From: Benincasa hispida
Lineage: Eukaryota; Streptophyta; Magnoliopsida; Cucurbitales; Cucurbitaceae
Length of the DNA: 64,000 bases
Assembly: GCF_009727055.1 (NCBI RefSeq)
Contig: NC_052350.1
Span: forward strand, 34,310,172 to 34,374,171
Reading direction: 5' to 3'
The translations under genes were made by a program, and so were the position numbers. Below the pieces are notes generated by a model. The model saw only the letters and a program-made list of their open reading frames with translations, made no database searches and was not told the DNA's origin. Numbering within the stretch: the first letter of the stretch is position 1; each line of letters begins with the position of its first letter. This document shows positions 22,601 through 34,600 of this stretch, one piece after another.

Positions 22601-25600
22601 TACTTGATGGAATTTCTTGAATTCCAAATAATTCAGCCAATGAAACATGGTTAGATGTGCATGAAGAGCATATGGTTGAAGAATCTTACTGCTTGGTTTT
22701 TGAATGTCGAGGAAGCTTTAAGAAATGGAGGGTTTGAATAGTGCCTTTAGTTATGAAATTTGATTGAAGACAGTTGGGAATTCATAAGGACACTTGTGTA
22801 CAAAGGTTTTGTAGATAGCTGATGGTGAAGTATTCAAGAAAAATTCCAATGTTCCAATTCAAGGGTTGATAGTTATCTTTTGTTATAATTGGGTCAACAT
22901 GCAAAGATGTAATAGCATCTTGGAGATAAAGATCTGATTTTAGCGACAGACTCCGATATCAAGGTTAGTAGGAGGAACAAAGGGTTATCATTTCTTCTAG
23001 GCTGTTGCATGGTGCAGTTTTTGAAGCTGGGTAAAAATTGATTTTGTTGGTTTAGCACTCGGGATCTTCTTTGGCAATTTTGTTCTTCAATGTTCTAATT
23101 TTTGGCTCTTGTAATATTTGGAGATCTTTACTTTTTATTTGTTTGATCGTTTGGTTTTCTTTCCAATTCCCTTGGTTGTTGGCACCCTCAAACTTTTTTC
23201 TATCTTTACCTTGAACTTGTTTTTTGTTAAAAAAAAAAAAAAAAAAATCTGCCAAATAACCCATTCCAGAAGCATCTTCCACCAATTGCACTCACTTGCT
23301 GTATATTGGTTGGATGGAAGCATCTATGGAGACAAATATGGAACTTTGGATTTTGTGTAAAGCTATATGTTCTCCTATATCTGAATATGCTTTCAGGAAA
23401 TACTGACAGGAATTCATCTGGAGATAGTACTCAAGGTGGATCATCAGTGGGTAGGGAATTAGATTCTTGTTCAACTAAGCCTACCAAGTCGGGGAAGTCA
23501 AGACAGAGTCATGCATTGCATCATTTACTGGGAAATATTTTTGATGAAAAAGTTTCTACGAGGAGGAAGGTGTGTTATATTCCTTTTGAGTTGACTGACA
23601 ATTTTATCATTCTAGATTCCTGAAGGCACAGCCAAATGTTATTCCAGGAAATGCATTTCCTTTTACAAATTAACTAAAACCTCAGGACCTCATTTAATCG
23701 TGATGTAACAACTAGATGGTTATATTAAACAAAGCATTTTGAGAAATATGCTAGGTGATATTCCAAATGATTTGAAAATAGTTTCTGTATGATGTTTAAA
23801 AATCAGGGAGAGTAAAATACAATTTCCAGATTCTCCAAGAGATCTGAGTCTCTCTTTTACACTCAGTATTTCACCGACTCTTTCCCTACTTGATCTTGTA
23901 TGAACTTTCTTTAACTATACAACATGACGAATCTACACAGCCCCTATACTAACGATACCCTCCTGATAATTAGTAACTTATCGAGCTAATTCCCTTGCAT
24001 CTTCCTTCTTGCACCTATACACTTAACTGGAGGTATGGTTGACCCTGTCCATACCCCCTTTCCTCGATCTTCACCTCATACTTTCAAGTTCTTTTAACTT
24101 TACAACGGTATGAAGCCTCGTTGTTGTCACAGGTTATATAAGAATTCCCTATGATGTAGTGTAAAATCTTCTCTGCACTGATGAATCTCCTTTATAATTT
24201 ATGCTCTCTTACAAAGTTCTAAGTCAAAAGTGTGCATGCAGCTCAAGTGGTTGAAAAGGGTTGCCACAGTCAAGGATGATGGAACTGTACAAATGGAAGT
24301 TCCAGAAGGCATTCAACCTGAAAGTTTTCATTTAAGTGTTTTGGATGTTGAGGCTGTAGATGATGAATCCCTAGACACAGCCAATGTTCCATTCATCCCC
24401 CCATTACAAATTGTGATGCTCATAGTTGGTACAAGAGGAGACGTTCAACCTTTTGTTGCCATTGGGAAGCGTTTGCAGGTTCTACTTGCTTTTCCTATTT
24501 CTTTTGTCGGTTCCTTGTTGATTTTTCTTTTATTTATTTATTTATTTTTAGTTTATGTATATTGGTTTAGTAATTTTATCACCATTTTTTTGGGATAGTT
24601 TTTTGGATGCTATGGTATTCTCTCATTTTCATTCTTAATGAAAGTTTGTGTTCTGATTGTAAAAATATAGTAGGGTATGATCAGCTTGATATTGATGATA
24701 ACCACTTTTAATCATAAGTTTAGCAAATCAATCAAACTAAGCACGAGGAGTCGAAGGAGACTATTTTGATTCGTATAAAGATTTTCTTATCTTGCATACC
24801 AAGTCTCTATTGTCCTCATTTTCCATTCCAGGAGGAACCTGTATATAAACTTCTTCGAGATCATCATTGAAAAAGGCATTTATGACATCAAGTTGATGAA
24901 TGGGTCAATCTTGATTTATAGCTAAAGATAAAAGGACACGAACAATGTTTAGTTTAGCAATAGGAGCAAAAGTCTCTTGATAATCAATATCATATGATTG
25001 AATGAATCCCTTAGCCACAAGTCTTGCTTTGAACCTTTCTATACTGTCATATGACTTATATTTAATTGTAAAAATCCATTTGCAGCCAACATGATTCTTT
25101 CTGGGTGGAAGTCTTGTGATAGTCCACGTTCCATTACTTTCAAGAGCTTTAATTTCCTCCTCTGTAACCTTTTTCTACATAGGATTCTTAAGTGCATAAG
25201 TGCATCTTGAATATTATGGGGAATTTGCATATTGTCCAATTGAGTTACAAATGCTTTATAACCTGAATGTAACTTCCCATATGCTACATATTCTTCAATT
25301 GGATGACTAGTACAACTTCTAACACCTTTTCGTTGAGCAATTGGTAGTGCTGCATCATCAATCAAGGCTACCATAGAGGTGATGTTCTCATAAGTGGGAT
25401 TCAAAGAAAAAGTGCGTGGTTGACATTCAGAGTCTTTCAAGGTAACCTCTTTCCTTCTCAAGTAAACAATAGGAGTTCAATTTTGTGAGACTAAAGGTTC
25501 AAAAATTTGTGAGACTCCAAACAATAGGTGGGTTCAATACGGAGCTAGGTAACTCATTTAGAGGAGGAGCTAGGACTTCAGTTATGATGTGAGTAGGAGG

Positions 25601-28600
25601 TGTGGGATAGGTAGACTCAAGTTTCCATGCTTAAATTCTCTCACGTTCTCCCTTTAATTTGGGACTTGATAGAAAAAAGATTGGTTTTCAAAGAAGGTAA
25701 CATCCATAGAAGTGTACATTTTCCTAGTCATTGGGGAATAACATTTGTACCCCTTTTGATGTGATGAATAATCTAGAAAAATGCACTTCATGGATTTTGG
25801 ATCAAGTTTGGATCGATGAGAAGAATGATAAAAAAGGTACAGTAAAAAACCCATGAGGCAAATTTGAGTAGAAGTTTTAGAGTTGGTAATGAATTTGGAG
25901 GAAGACAGCATGAGGATATTTGAATCGGAGGACTTGACTGGGCATTTAGTTTACGAGAAAGGTTGCAGTAAGAATGGCTTCTCCCAAAAACAAATTAGGA
26001 ACATTATTGGCGATCATAAGAGAACAAGCGATCTCAAGGTGTCTATTTTTCCTTTCGGAAATCCCATTTTATTAAGGAGTGTCCACACATGAACTTGTGA
26101 ACAATACCATGAGAAGAAAGAAATGACCCAAGAGTTAAATTTAAATAGTTTCGAGCATTATCTGTTTTGAGGACTTGATATTACTTTGAAACTAAGTGGA
26201 GATTATAGAGTGAAAGGATTGAAAAATACTTGATGTTTCAGATTTTTCCTTCATGAGGCATGTCCATGTCAGTCTCATATGGTCATCAATAAAAGCTATG
26301 AACCACTGTGCTCCATATATATTTCTAATTCTAGAGGGCCCCCGAATATCATTGTGGAGCAATACAAAAGGTTTTGAAGGTTTGTAGGGCACCGTTGGAT
26401 AAGGATTTTTGGTATGTTTTGAGAGTTGGAAAATTTCGCACCGAAAGTGATTTGGTTTTTATTAATGTATAGACAAGGAAACATCTTTGGAAAATACAAA
26501 AAATTTGGATGACTAAGGCAAAAGTGTCATAACATGATTTGATTTTCACTAGACAAAGACATAGAGCAAGAAGAGGACTCGGGAATGAAACTAACATAAT
26601 TAGAAGAAGATTAACATATGGTTGGTTTGATATTTTGTCTCTTTGTATTTTGTCTCATTGTAATTGAGCTATTACCCTTTTCATTATATCAATGAAAAGT
26701 TTTGTATCCGTTTAAAAAAAAACGAAGATTCTCATATGGTTTTGAAAGATGAACTTGGAAGATGCTTTCCTTAAAAAAGATAGTTGCCATCTTGCTACTT
26801 ACCAATGCCAATCACCTTCCTCAATTCCAACTCTTTAAATTCACACAAGTTCGAATAAAATCCAGATATACAATTCAAGTCACTTGTAAATTTGCTTATT
26901 GACATCAGGTTACAACTCAATTTAGAACATAAAGACCATTAGAGAGTAAGAGATTTCTTAATAATTTTATCGACCTAGTTCTTGTAACCTCAGAGAGAGA
27001 TCCATCTGCTATGCAAACTGAGGAATGACCTGGGTGTGATTTAAACCAATAGAAAATATTGATATCACTAGTCATGTGATCCGATGCTCCAGAATCCACA
27101 ATCCATAACTTTTGTTTATTGTGGTGACATAAAAATAAGGAAAGATAATATTCTAAAGAGCAAGATAGCTTCTGGAAGATGTAACAGTTGGTTTTAACAT
27201 GATGGGAGAGATTGGTTAATGTCAATAGAGCGACCAACTGGAGGTGGAGTTGGTAAATTGACCTACTGAAAAACCATGGATGCGAGACCTAAACCCACCC
27301 TGCCAACGAACCAGATTAATGATATGGACCAACTGAGTTGAACTGAATTTAACCAAAATACAATTTGAAACATATTAGGAGTTTCACGATCTGAAATTTC
27401 TTGGGGATAGATGCTTCACGTCAAACATAGAGTAGCGCGTGGAATCTGGAAACGGAATTAGAAGGGGTGGGCAACACTAGATCAAGGCTGGGGGTGCCAG
27501 ATCTGGAAGGAATGGCATTGAAATCTAGAAGGAGCAGTGTTATATTGAGGCTAGGCACTTGATTTGGAATGAGTAGCGGCAGATCGAGGCTGGATAGAGG
27601 CGGATGGAACCAATCTGGGCTTCACTGAACAGGTTGGTGGTAGGAGATGTGACCTATAAATGTATCTGGGGGTGCCAGATCTTGAAGGAGTGGCACTGAA
27701 TCTAGAAGGAGCAGTGTTAGATCGAGGCTAGGACATTGGATTTGGAATGAGTAGCATCGGATCGAGGATGGATAGAGGCGGATGGAACCAATCTGGCTTT
27801 GTTGAACAGGTTGGTGGCAGGAGATGTGACCTGTAAATGTATCTGGGTTGCACGAAACAGGTGATGGTAGCTTTGAGTAGGTGAGCGTTGAATAGACGAC
27901 TGCTAGGGTTTCGGCGATGGTGGCTTGGGTTCTAGCGAAGGTCGCTAGGATTAAAAAATTCAAAGCTCTGGTACCATGTAGTTTTGGAGAAATATTGTAT
28001 TTTCTCTTATCTATTAGGATTAAAAAATCCCAATAATGGGCAAATATAATACAAGAGAAATCCTAACTGAGGAATTAATTATAAAAAGAAAGGACATATA
28101 AAAATAATTGAAAATTATAAATGACTATACACAAATCTATAGTGGCCGTACCCATAATGACCCTATAATTTCTCGTCTCAACCATAGGCAATAGCAAAAC
28201 ATGTACTAACCTCTATGATATAAAGTTATGTGTTGTACCACAATCGATAAACACTATAACTCCCTCCTGTTTGATTAATCCTTTCAGTTTCATGGCCCTA
28301 GATTAGTCAACTCTACCACTCGATTCAAGGATAACTCCGCCACGGACTCCACCTTCACTTTTTATGTTCAACTTGTTCCAATGTCTCTTCCTCACCATCG
28401 AACATCTCCAACTCTTCATCGTTCCCCTAAACTGCTAGTATTCTGAGCTCTCTTTGATCACACACTTTGCATAGATCACAAGCCGAATAACGCCGATCAC
28501 AGTGGGCCCTCCTTTCTTGCTTGAAACTCAGCATCACACAACTGTTTCAAAGGCCCCTCTCGTTTGTTCCCCATCGTTGACACTCCTCACGAAGTGATCG

Positions 28601-31600
28601 TTCTCATTGGCACAACTTCACTCAACTTCCTACTATCCATACCTATTAGTTTCCTTCATTAAGAAAAAAGTCAAAATAAATAATTTTATCAAAAACAGTT
28701 CGAACTGATAACTCATTGCATGCCTCACCTTAGCATTTTAATTTTCAAGTAAATAGAAAAAATAATCATTGTTGGATATTTTCTTGAAACTAAAAGTTGA
28801 ACCATTTATAAAAATGCTAGAAGTTTTTAAAAGGAGTATCATTGTGGAAAAGAAAATGTCACGATAGTACTGACACATCTCTAAACTACTATTTCAATTA
28901 TTTATATTTTTTGGAGAAACTAGTGTGATTAGAGAGTTCATTCCCATGTATTTTGTAAATTACAGTAACAAACTCTAGCTACAGTGATGATAATTGTATT
29001 TCTATACAGTGGTAACATGTGTTAACATACCACCAATATGGTGCAGTACTAGAATTTGATTAGCTTGAAAACAAATTGGTTGAGCTTGGAAACAAATAGA
29101 TTGATCAGCCGTAGTAGCTTTTGCTATAAGGATTTCTTAAATTGGGCTTTGAGTGGTGGGCATTGCCAAAGCCCACTTGGAGAATGTGTTTTTAATTTTA
29201 ACTTACAAAGTTGGGCATAGTACTTTTGGTTTTTGAGGTTTGAGGTTGATGTCTATTTGGTCTCTAAATGATCAAAAGCTACATTTTAGTTCATGAAGTT
29301 TGGAAAATGGTTGTAAATAGTTTTTGTACTCAAATTGACCGTTAATTGGCCTCTCTCTCTTTGTTTTGTTTTGTTTTGTTTTTTTTTTTTTTTGGGTTTT
29401 GTTTTTGTTTTGTGTTTGTTTTTTTTGTGGAGGAGCTGCAACTGTAGTACTCAATTTTTCCTTTTCGTTTTTCAACACCAACAGCAAGCACAAATATCCA
29501 CGGTAGAATGAACTCAACACCTTCAGGTCTCACTTCTCTTGTTCCAGTGGTATTCACGTATCTGATGCAAAGCGGTGATGCCACACAAACTACATCGTAA
29601 ACTACAATAGTAATGATCATGGCCCACAAACAGTAGCATTTGGCTACCTATCGGCTACATACCAGGTAAGATTGACGTGATGACGGCAGTCCACACTCTC
29701 CAGCAACCATGTGTTTCTCAGGGACTTGGCCGTAGACCTAGGGTGAATTTTTCCTGGGCAATTTCTTAACAGGGGTATAGCACCCTTCAAGGCAGATCTA
29801 TGATGCCCATACTGTGTCCTCTTCTTGATTTCTCACTTCATTTCAAATCTATAAGTAGCTTGGTGAAAAGGTCACTTGAGGAGGAGAAAGAATGAAGATG
29901 AAGAGAAGAAATGAAAAGGAAATGTTGCATCACATTGTCCAATCATCAAAAAGTTAATATATAATTAATATGATTTGCCAAATCTTCAAACCTAATGAAC
30001 AAAAGACTGCAAGGTTTTTTGTCAGTCAATTAATAGTCAATTTGAGCTTCAAGACTAAATTCAAACCTTAACATATCAATATGTACTAGTAATAACTTTA
30101 ATTAATTTTTTATTATGTATTTATAACATAGTTTGTTAGCTTCCAAAATATATTATCAGACCTCCAAAATATATGATATTGATTTGTCCCGCTGCCGGAG
30201 CCACATTATCAAATATGAAATTGACAACTTTGGTTGTCATAGTAATAACATTTAAGAATAGTATAGGGTTTATGAAATAAATTAATATATTATTTCATGT
30301 TTGTATTAAAATATAAGTGAAAGGAATATGTACTGCAATTGTTCTGGAAATTTTGCCCTTTGATTGGTATTGTTACTTGGAAATGTTCCCTTCATATTGG
30401 CTTAATTTCTGTAGGGACTTTTAGGTTAGATCTTATTTTTTCTTATAGAAGTTTTATCAATAGACATAATTTGATTTTTTCCCTCTTTATCATTGCATAT
30501 GTACAAATATATGCATTAAGATACGGGGTCTCTTCAATAAACTTTGATAGATCAAGTTAATTTTAAGTTGACAGAGATGACTTATTACTTGCAGGAGTAT
30601 GGCCATAGAGTTAGATTAGCAACTCATGCAAATTTTAAAGATTTTGTACTCTCTACTGGACTGGAGTTCTTTCCTTTAGGAGGAGATGCTAAAGTTCTTG
30701 CCGATTGTAAGTGTTCTAATTATTTTCCATTTGTTTTTGCATTACATTCGACTAACTATGGTAATGAACACATCAGTATTATTAAAGTGAAAAAAAAAAA
30801 AAAAAAGAAGAGTGGTTTTTAAACTATTGTGTGAGGGATATGCCCATTTGTTTTTTAAAAATGTGCTGAGATGGATAATTTTAGAGCTTTTTTGTTTACT
30901 TATTTATTTATTTTATTTTTATTTTAATTAAAAAAGGTGAAACAAAAATTAAAGGAAATATTAAAAAGAAAAAAGCAACCAAAAACAAAAGGAAAAAAAT
31001 ATGTCAAGGAAGATCCAAAATTACTATGGACCCTGAACCTGAATGAACGAACCGTAAATTGTCAGTACAAGCCCAACAGCCTGATAACACCAAAGAAGAT
31101 CAACCAAAAAGAAACTTACTAAGCAGCACTATGATCTTCTAGAATTAGCGAAGTTAGCTGCCAAAATTGAAGAATTCTAGATGCCACATTTTACCAAAAA
31201 GACACAAAATTGATGAACATAATCTATGTAACACTTCCCTTCTACTGCCTCTTTGAAAATAGCTAGATTTTCTATTGACTCTCTTCTGGATCTTCGGAGC
31301 TTATTCATGATTATATATTTTGCTTATTTTGTTCAGATATGGTAAAGAATAAAGGATTCCTTCCATCAGGACCTTCAGAGATACATACCCAACGCAATCA
31401 TTTGAAGGATATTATTTTCTCATTACTTCCTGCATGCCAGGATGACGATCCAGAATCTAAAATTCCATTTAAGGCAGATGCGATAATTGCGAACCCCCCT
31501 GCATATGGTTAGAATCAAATTTGTTATTCTATGTTCTTTTTTATTGGGATTTTGAGTTTTTAAGTTCAGCTCATAATCTTTTCTCCTTGTGCTTTTATTT

Positions 31601-34600
31601 GTTCCCTACCCTTTCAGTACGGGTCATCTGCTGACAACCATTTTGTCAAGGCTTACTATTTTAAGTCATTAGAAGAAATGTTTCTAAAAGAAGTTGTTGT
31701 CTCCAGCTTATTAGTGCTGAAGATTTTACAGTGGAGGCTGATTTTATGCATTTATAATTAGTTTGTGCGTATTCATTGGAATCTTTATTGTTAATAAATC
31801 ATTTCTGAAAAGATTATACAAAAAATGTACAAGTCTGGAAGCTTTTTTTTGGCCAATTAGTAAGCTAAATTGAGATATAGTACTCCCAAAGATATTTTGA
31901 TTTAAGAGTCTGTAGGATGATTAAGTGGACTACATCCTCCCAAAGCTTGTCAATGGTCTATCTATGTGGGAGAAGATGCACTTCTTGTTCTCTAGCCAGA
32001 GGACCTAGTGTATGTTGCACTCTAACTAGATTTCCCAACATATAGCTGATCCTGCTAGATATTATAGTTCAAGCTTTTGGTTGGGGAGATGGAAACTTCT
32101 AAGATCTAGAGAAGGAAGGAGTTAATGGAGCTGTATTGACCACAAGATATATTGGAATCTCTGTCAAAGATGGTTTTTCATTTAGTTGGAATAATATAAC
32201 CCTAGATTTAATGATGTTCTGTGGATGTTATGAAAGGGAACATGAAGTCTACTGATGTTTAAGTTTCCCAATCTTATGTGATGAAGAAAAATCGGAAGTT
32301 TTGTGGATGGAGTATAGTGAAGTATTGGTTATTATTAGACTTATTGCTCAAGTAGATGAACACTAACAAGGTTTTGGGGTCCTTATGAGTCCCAATCATT
32401 TATGGATGAACAATAAATGGTTTGAGTACACTTGGAGAGGGGAACATCTTCGGGCAATTTCATTTGAAATTTGAAAACTGGTCTACTGATAAGCATAGTT
32501 AAATGTCAATAAAAGAACAAAATAATCATTTCTATTCTATACAGTAGAGTTTAATATAGATAAGCATACGCGAAAACCCAAGGATTCGTGGATGAAGCCA
32601 TAAACTAACTTACAAAGTTTACTAGATAAGCTACGTCTAGTTGTAGGTAATTCAACTTTCTAACCAATTTTTATATCTCTCAAAATCTTTAAAATGATTC
32701 TCCATCTTTTGTAAATTGCAAACTAGGCATCATTGAACTAGTACATGGGTTGGCTCCTAAGCTTTCTATCTTAGATAGCAAATCAAGCACATATATTCTC
32801 TGTGACATGAAGATACCTTTCTTCTTTTCATGACCTAAATATTGAAGTACTTCAATATTCCTAAGTTTTTAGTATGAAACTGAATTTGGAGGAAAGCTTT
32901 GAGAGATGACATGCTTGATGTATCACTTTCAGTGGTGAAGATATCATCAATATATGGAATACATAGAATAATATCACTTATAGAGATGACATTAACACTA
33001 AAGACTGACCGAGTATTTAGTGAAGAGTTGGGGCTAAAACATAAAAGTGTAAAACTTGAAATCCACAAAACCTAGGGATCAAAATGGTATCCCCCTCCAA
33101 AGAAGGGGAAAAAAAAAGATTTTTTTGACTTGCTATCTACATAACTTTCTTTTGGAATCTTTGGTGTCAGAGGAATAGGCTGATCTTTGCTGTTAATAAT
33201 TCACTTTTGATACGTCTATTTTTAATGCTCTTTATTGTAGTGATTATAGTTTAATTAGTAAATGGAAAATTTTCTTGTTATCCACCATTGAGTTGTTGAG
33301 TATTTTAACTCCTTTTTCTCATTAATCCACCATGTTTCTTCCTCAAAAGAAAAATAAATAAGTAACAATCAAACACCCGACTCTGACTGGCAAGCAGTGT
33401 GTCCTTATAATCTTGAATATCATCTAACGAACTTAAATTGCTTTGCTGACTGTCCAGGTCATACTCAAGTTGCTGAGGCGTTGAAATTACCACTTCACGT
33501 GTTTTTCACAATGCCATGGACGTAAGTCTTGTTTCGTGAGAAAAAATCTAGTGCCTAAAACATTTGATGCACATTGTTAAAAACTGCATCTTACGTTGAC
33601 ATTATTGATTCAGCTGTACATAATTTCTCAGATAGTATTGTTTTCCATTTGATTAAGTCATAAACCTTATGTTAAATTATGAGTTTAGTTCCTAAACTTT
33701 TTGGATTGCCCCAAAATGTTTAAAAGCATCTACTAGGTCAATCAACTCATAATTTTGGCATCTTATATGTGCTTGGACTTTTAATTTTGTGACTATAGGC
33801 CATGCACCTTCCCTTCCCCCTTTCTATTCAAGCAAAAAACAAAATTTTCATTGATATATGAAACATAGAAAAATGTCCAATGACACGACACAAAAAGGAA
33901 GTGATGTTAGGGGATTTTTCATTTTTGGATCTAGAGGCTCTTTACCGATTAGATGGTACCACATTTGCACCATTCTTTAACCACTTTTTTCCCAAGTTTT
34001 GGATGAACATTTTTTTCAAAGGGTCTGTGAAGGATAAGATATTCTTGTTGTTTTGTGGGTTTGTCGATTGGTTTTGATGCTCCAACAATGGAAACAAAGG
34101 TTTTTAGCAGTGTTCTAAGCCATGGAGAATCCTTTTAGTCTTGATCTCAAGATATTTATTCACAAATTCTTGAGAAAGCTTCGTTTGCTGCCTTGTTTCC
34201 CTGGCAGTTTGGCGAAGAAAAAAGTTTCCAATGTTGGTTCTTACAAATCTGATCGGTCAGACATGTTTTAAATTTTGCATCCACGATAATCTTCTTCTTC
34301 TTTTTTTTTTTTTTCTTTTATTAGAAACAACCACTTTCATTGAAAAAAATTGAAAGAATACAAGCATGAACATACAAAAAACCAAGCCCACAAAAGAGAG
34401 AAGACCTACAAAAAGAGACTCCAACTATGCAAGAGAATGTCTATGGAGTAGTTACAAAAGGTCTTTGACAATGAAGTCCACAAAGAAGCCTGATAGTGAA
34501 TAAGAAACCAAATCTCATTAAGATCCCTATCTTTCCCTCTAAAAGTCCTGTCATTTCGCTCGCCCCACAAAGTCCATAAAATAGCACACACCTCAACATG

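Larger units (their letters stand above)
24665..28180 (-). mobile_element. Truncated copia element in intron 3
   Basis: Minus-strand order. A probable 5' LTR lies at about 27,976-28,180. The PBS-like TGGTACCAGAGCT follows directly, then a duplicated non-coding leader. Protease ([13 protein letters not shown], about 27,110), integrase pieces, a pol linker, and the RT N-terminal half follow. RT reads [19 protein letters not shown], then [31 protein letters not shown], and HQYQADHTL near 24,670, where similarity stops. The YVDD region, RNase H and 3' LTR are absent. Many frameshifts and stops. Confidence 0.75.
24479..30594. other. UGT80 intron 3 (6.1 kb), retrotransposon-filled
   Basis: Bounded by LQ|GTTCTACTTG and CTTGCAG|GAGTATGG. 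It holds a truncated antisense copia (24,665-28,180), an antisense gypsy gag/protease scrap (28,185-28,660) and a T/G-rich tract (29,360-29,425). From 28,660 to 30,594 no gene or domain is recognised apart from that tract. Confidence 0.8.

Noticed and set aside
23306..23623. 105-codon frame spanning exon 2
   Set aside because: The first 30 codons are intron and the last 18 follow the donor GTGTGT at 23,570. Only 23,397-23,569 is exon.
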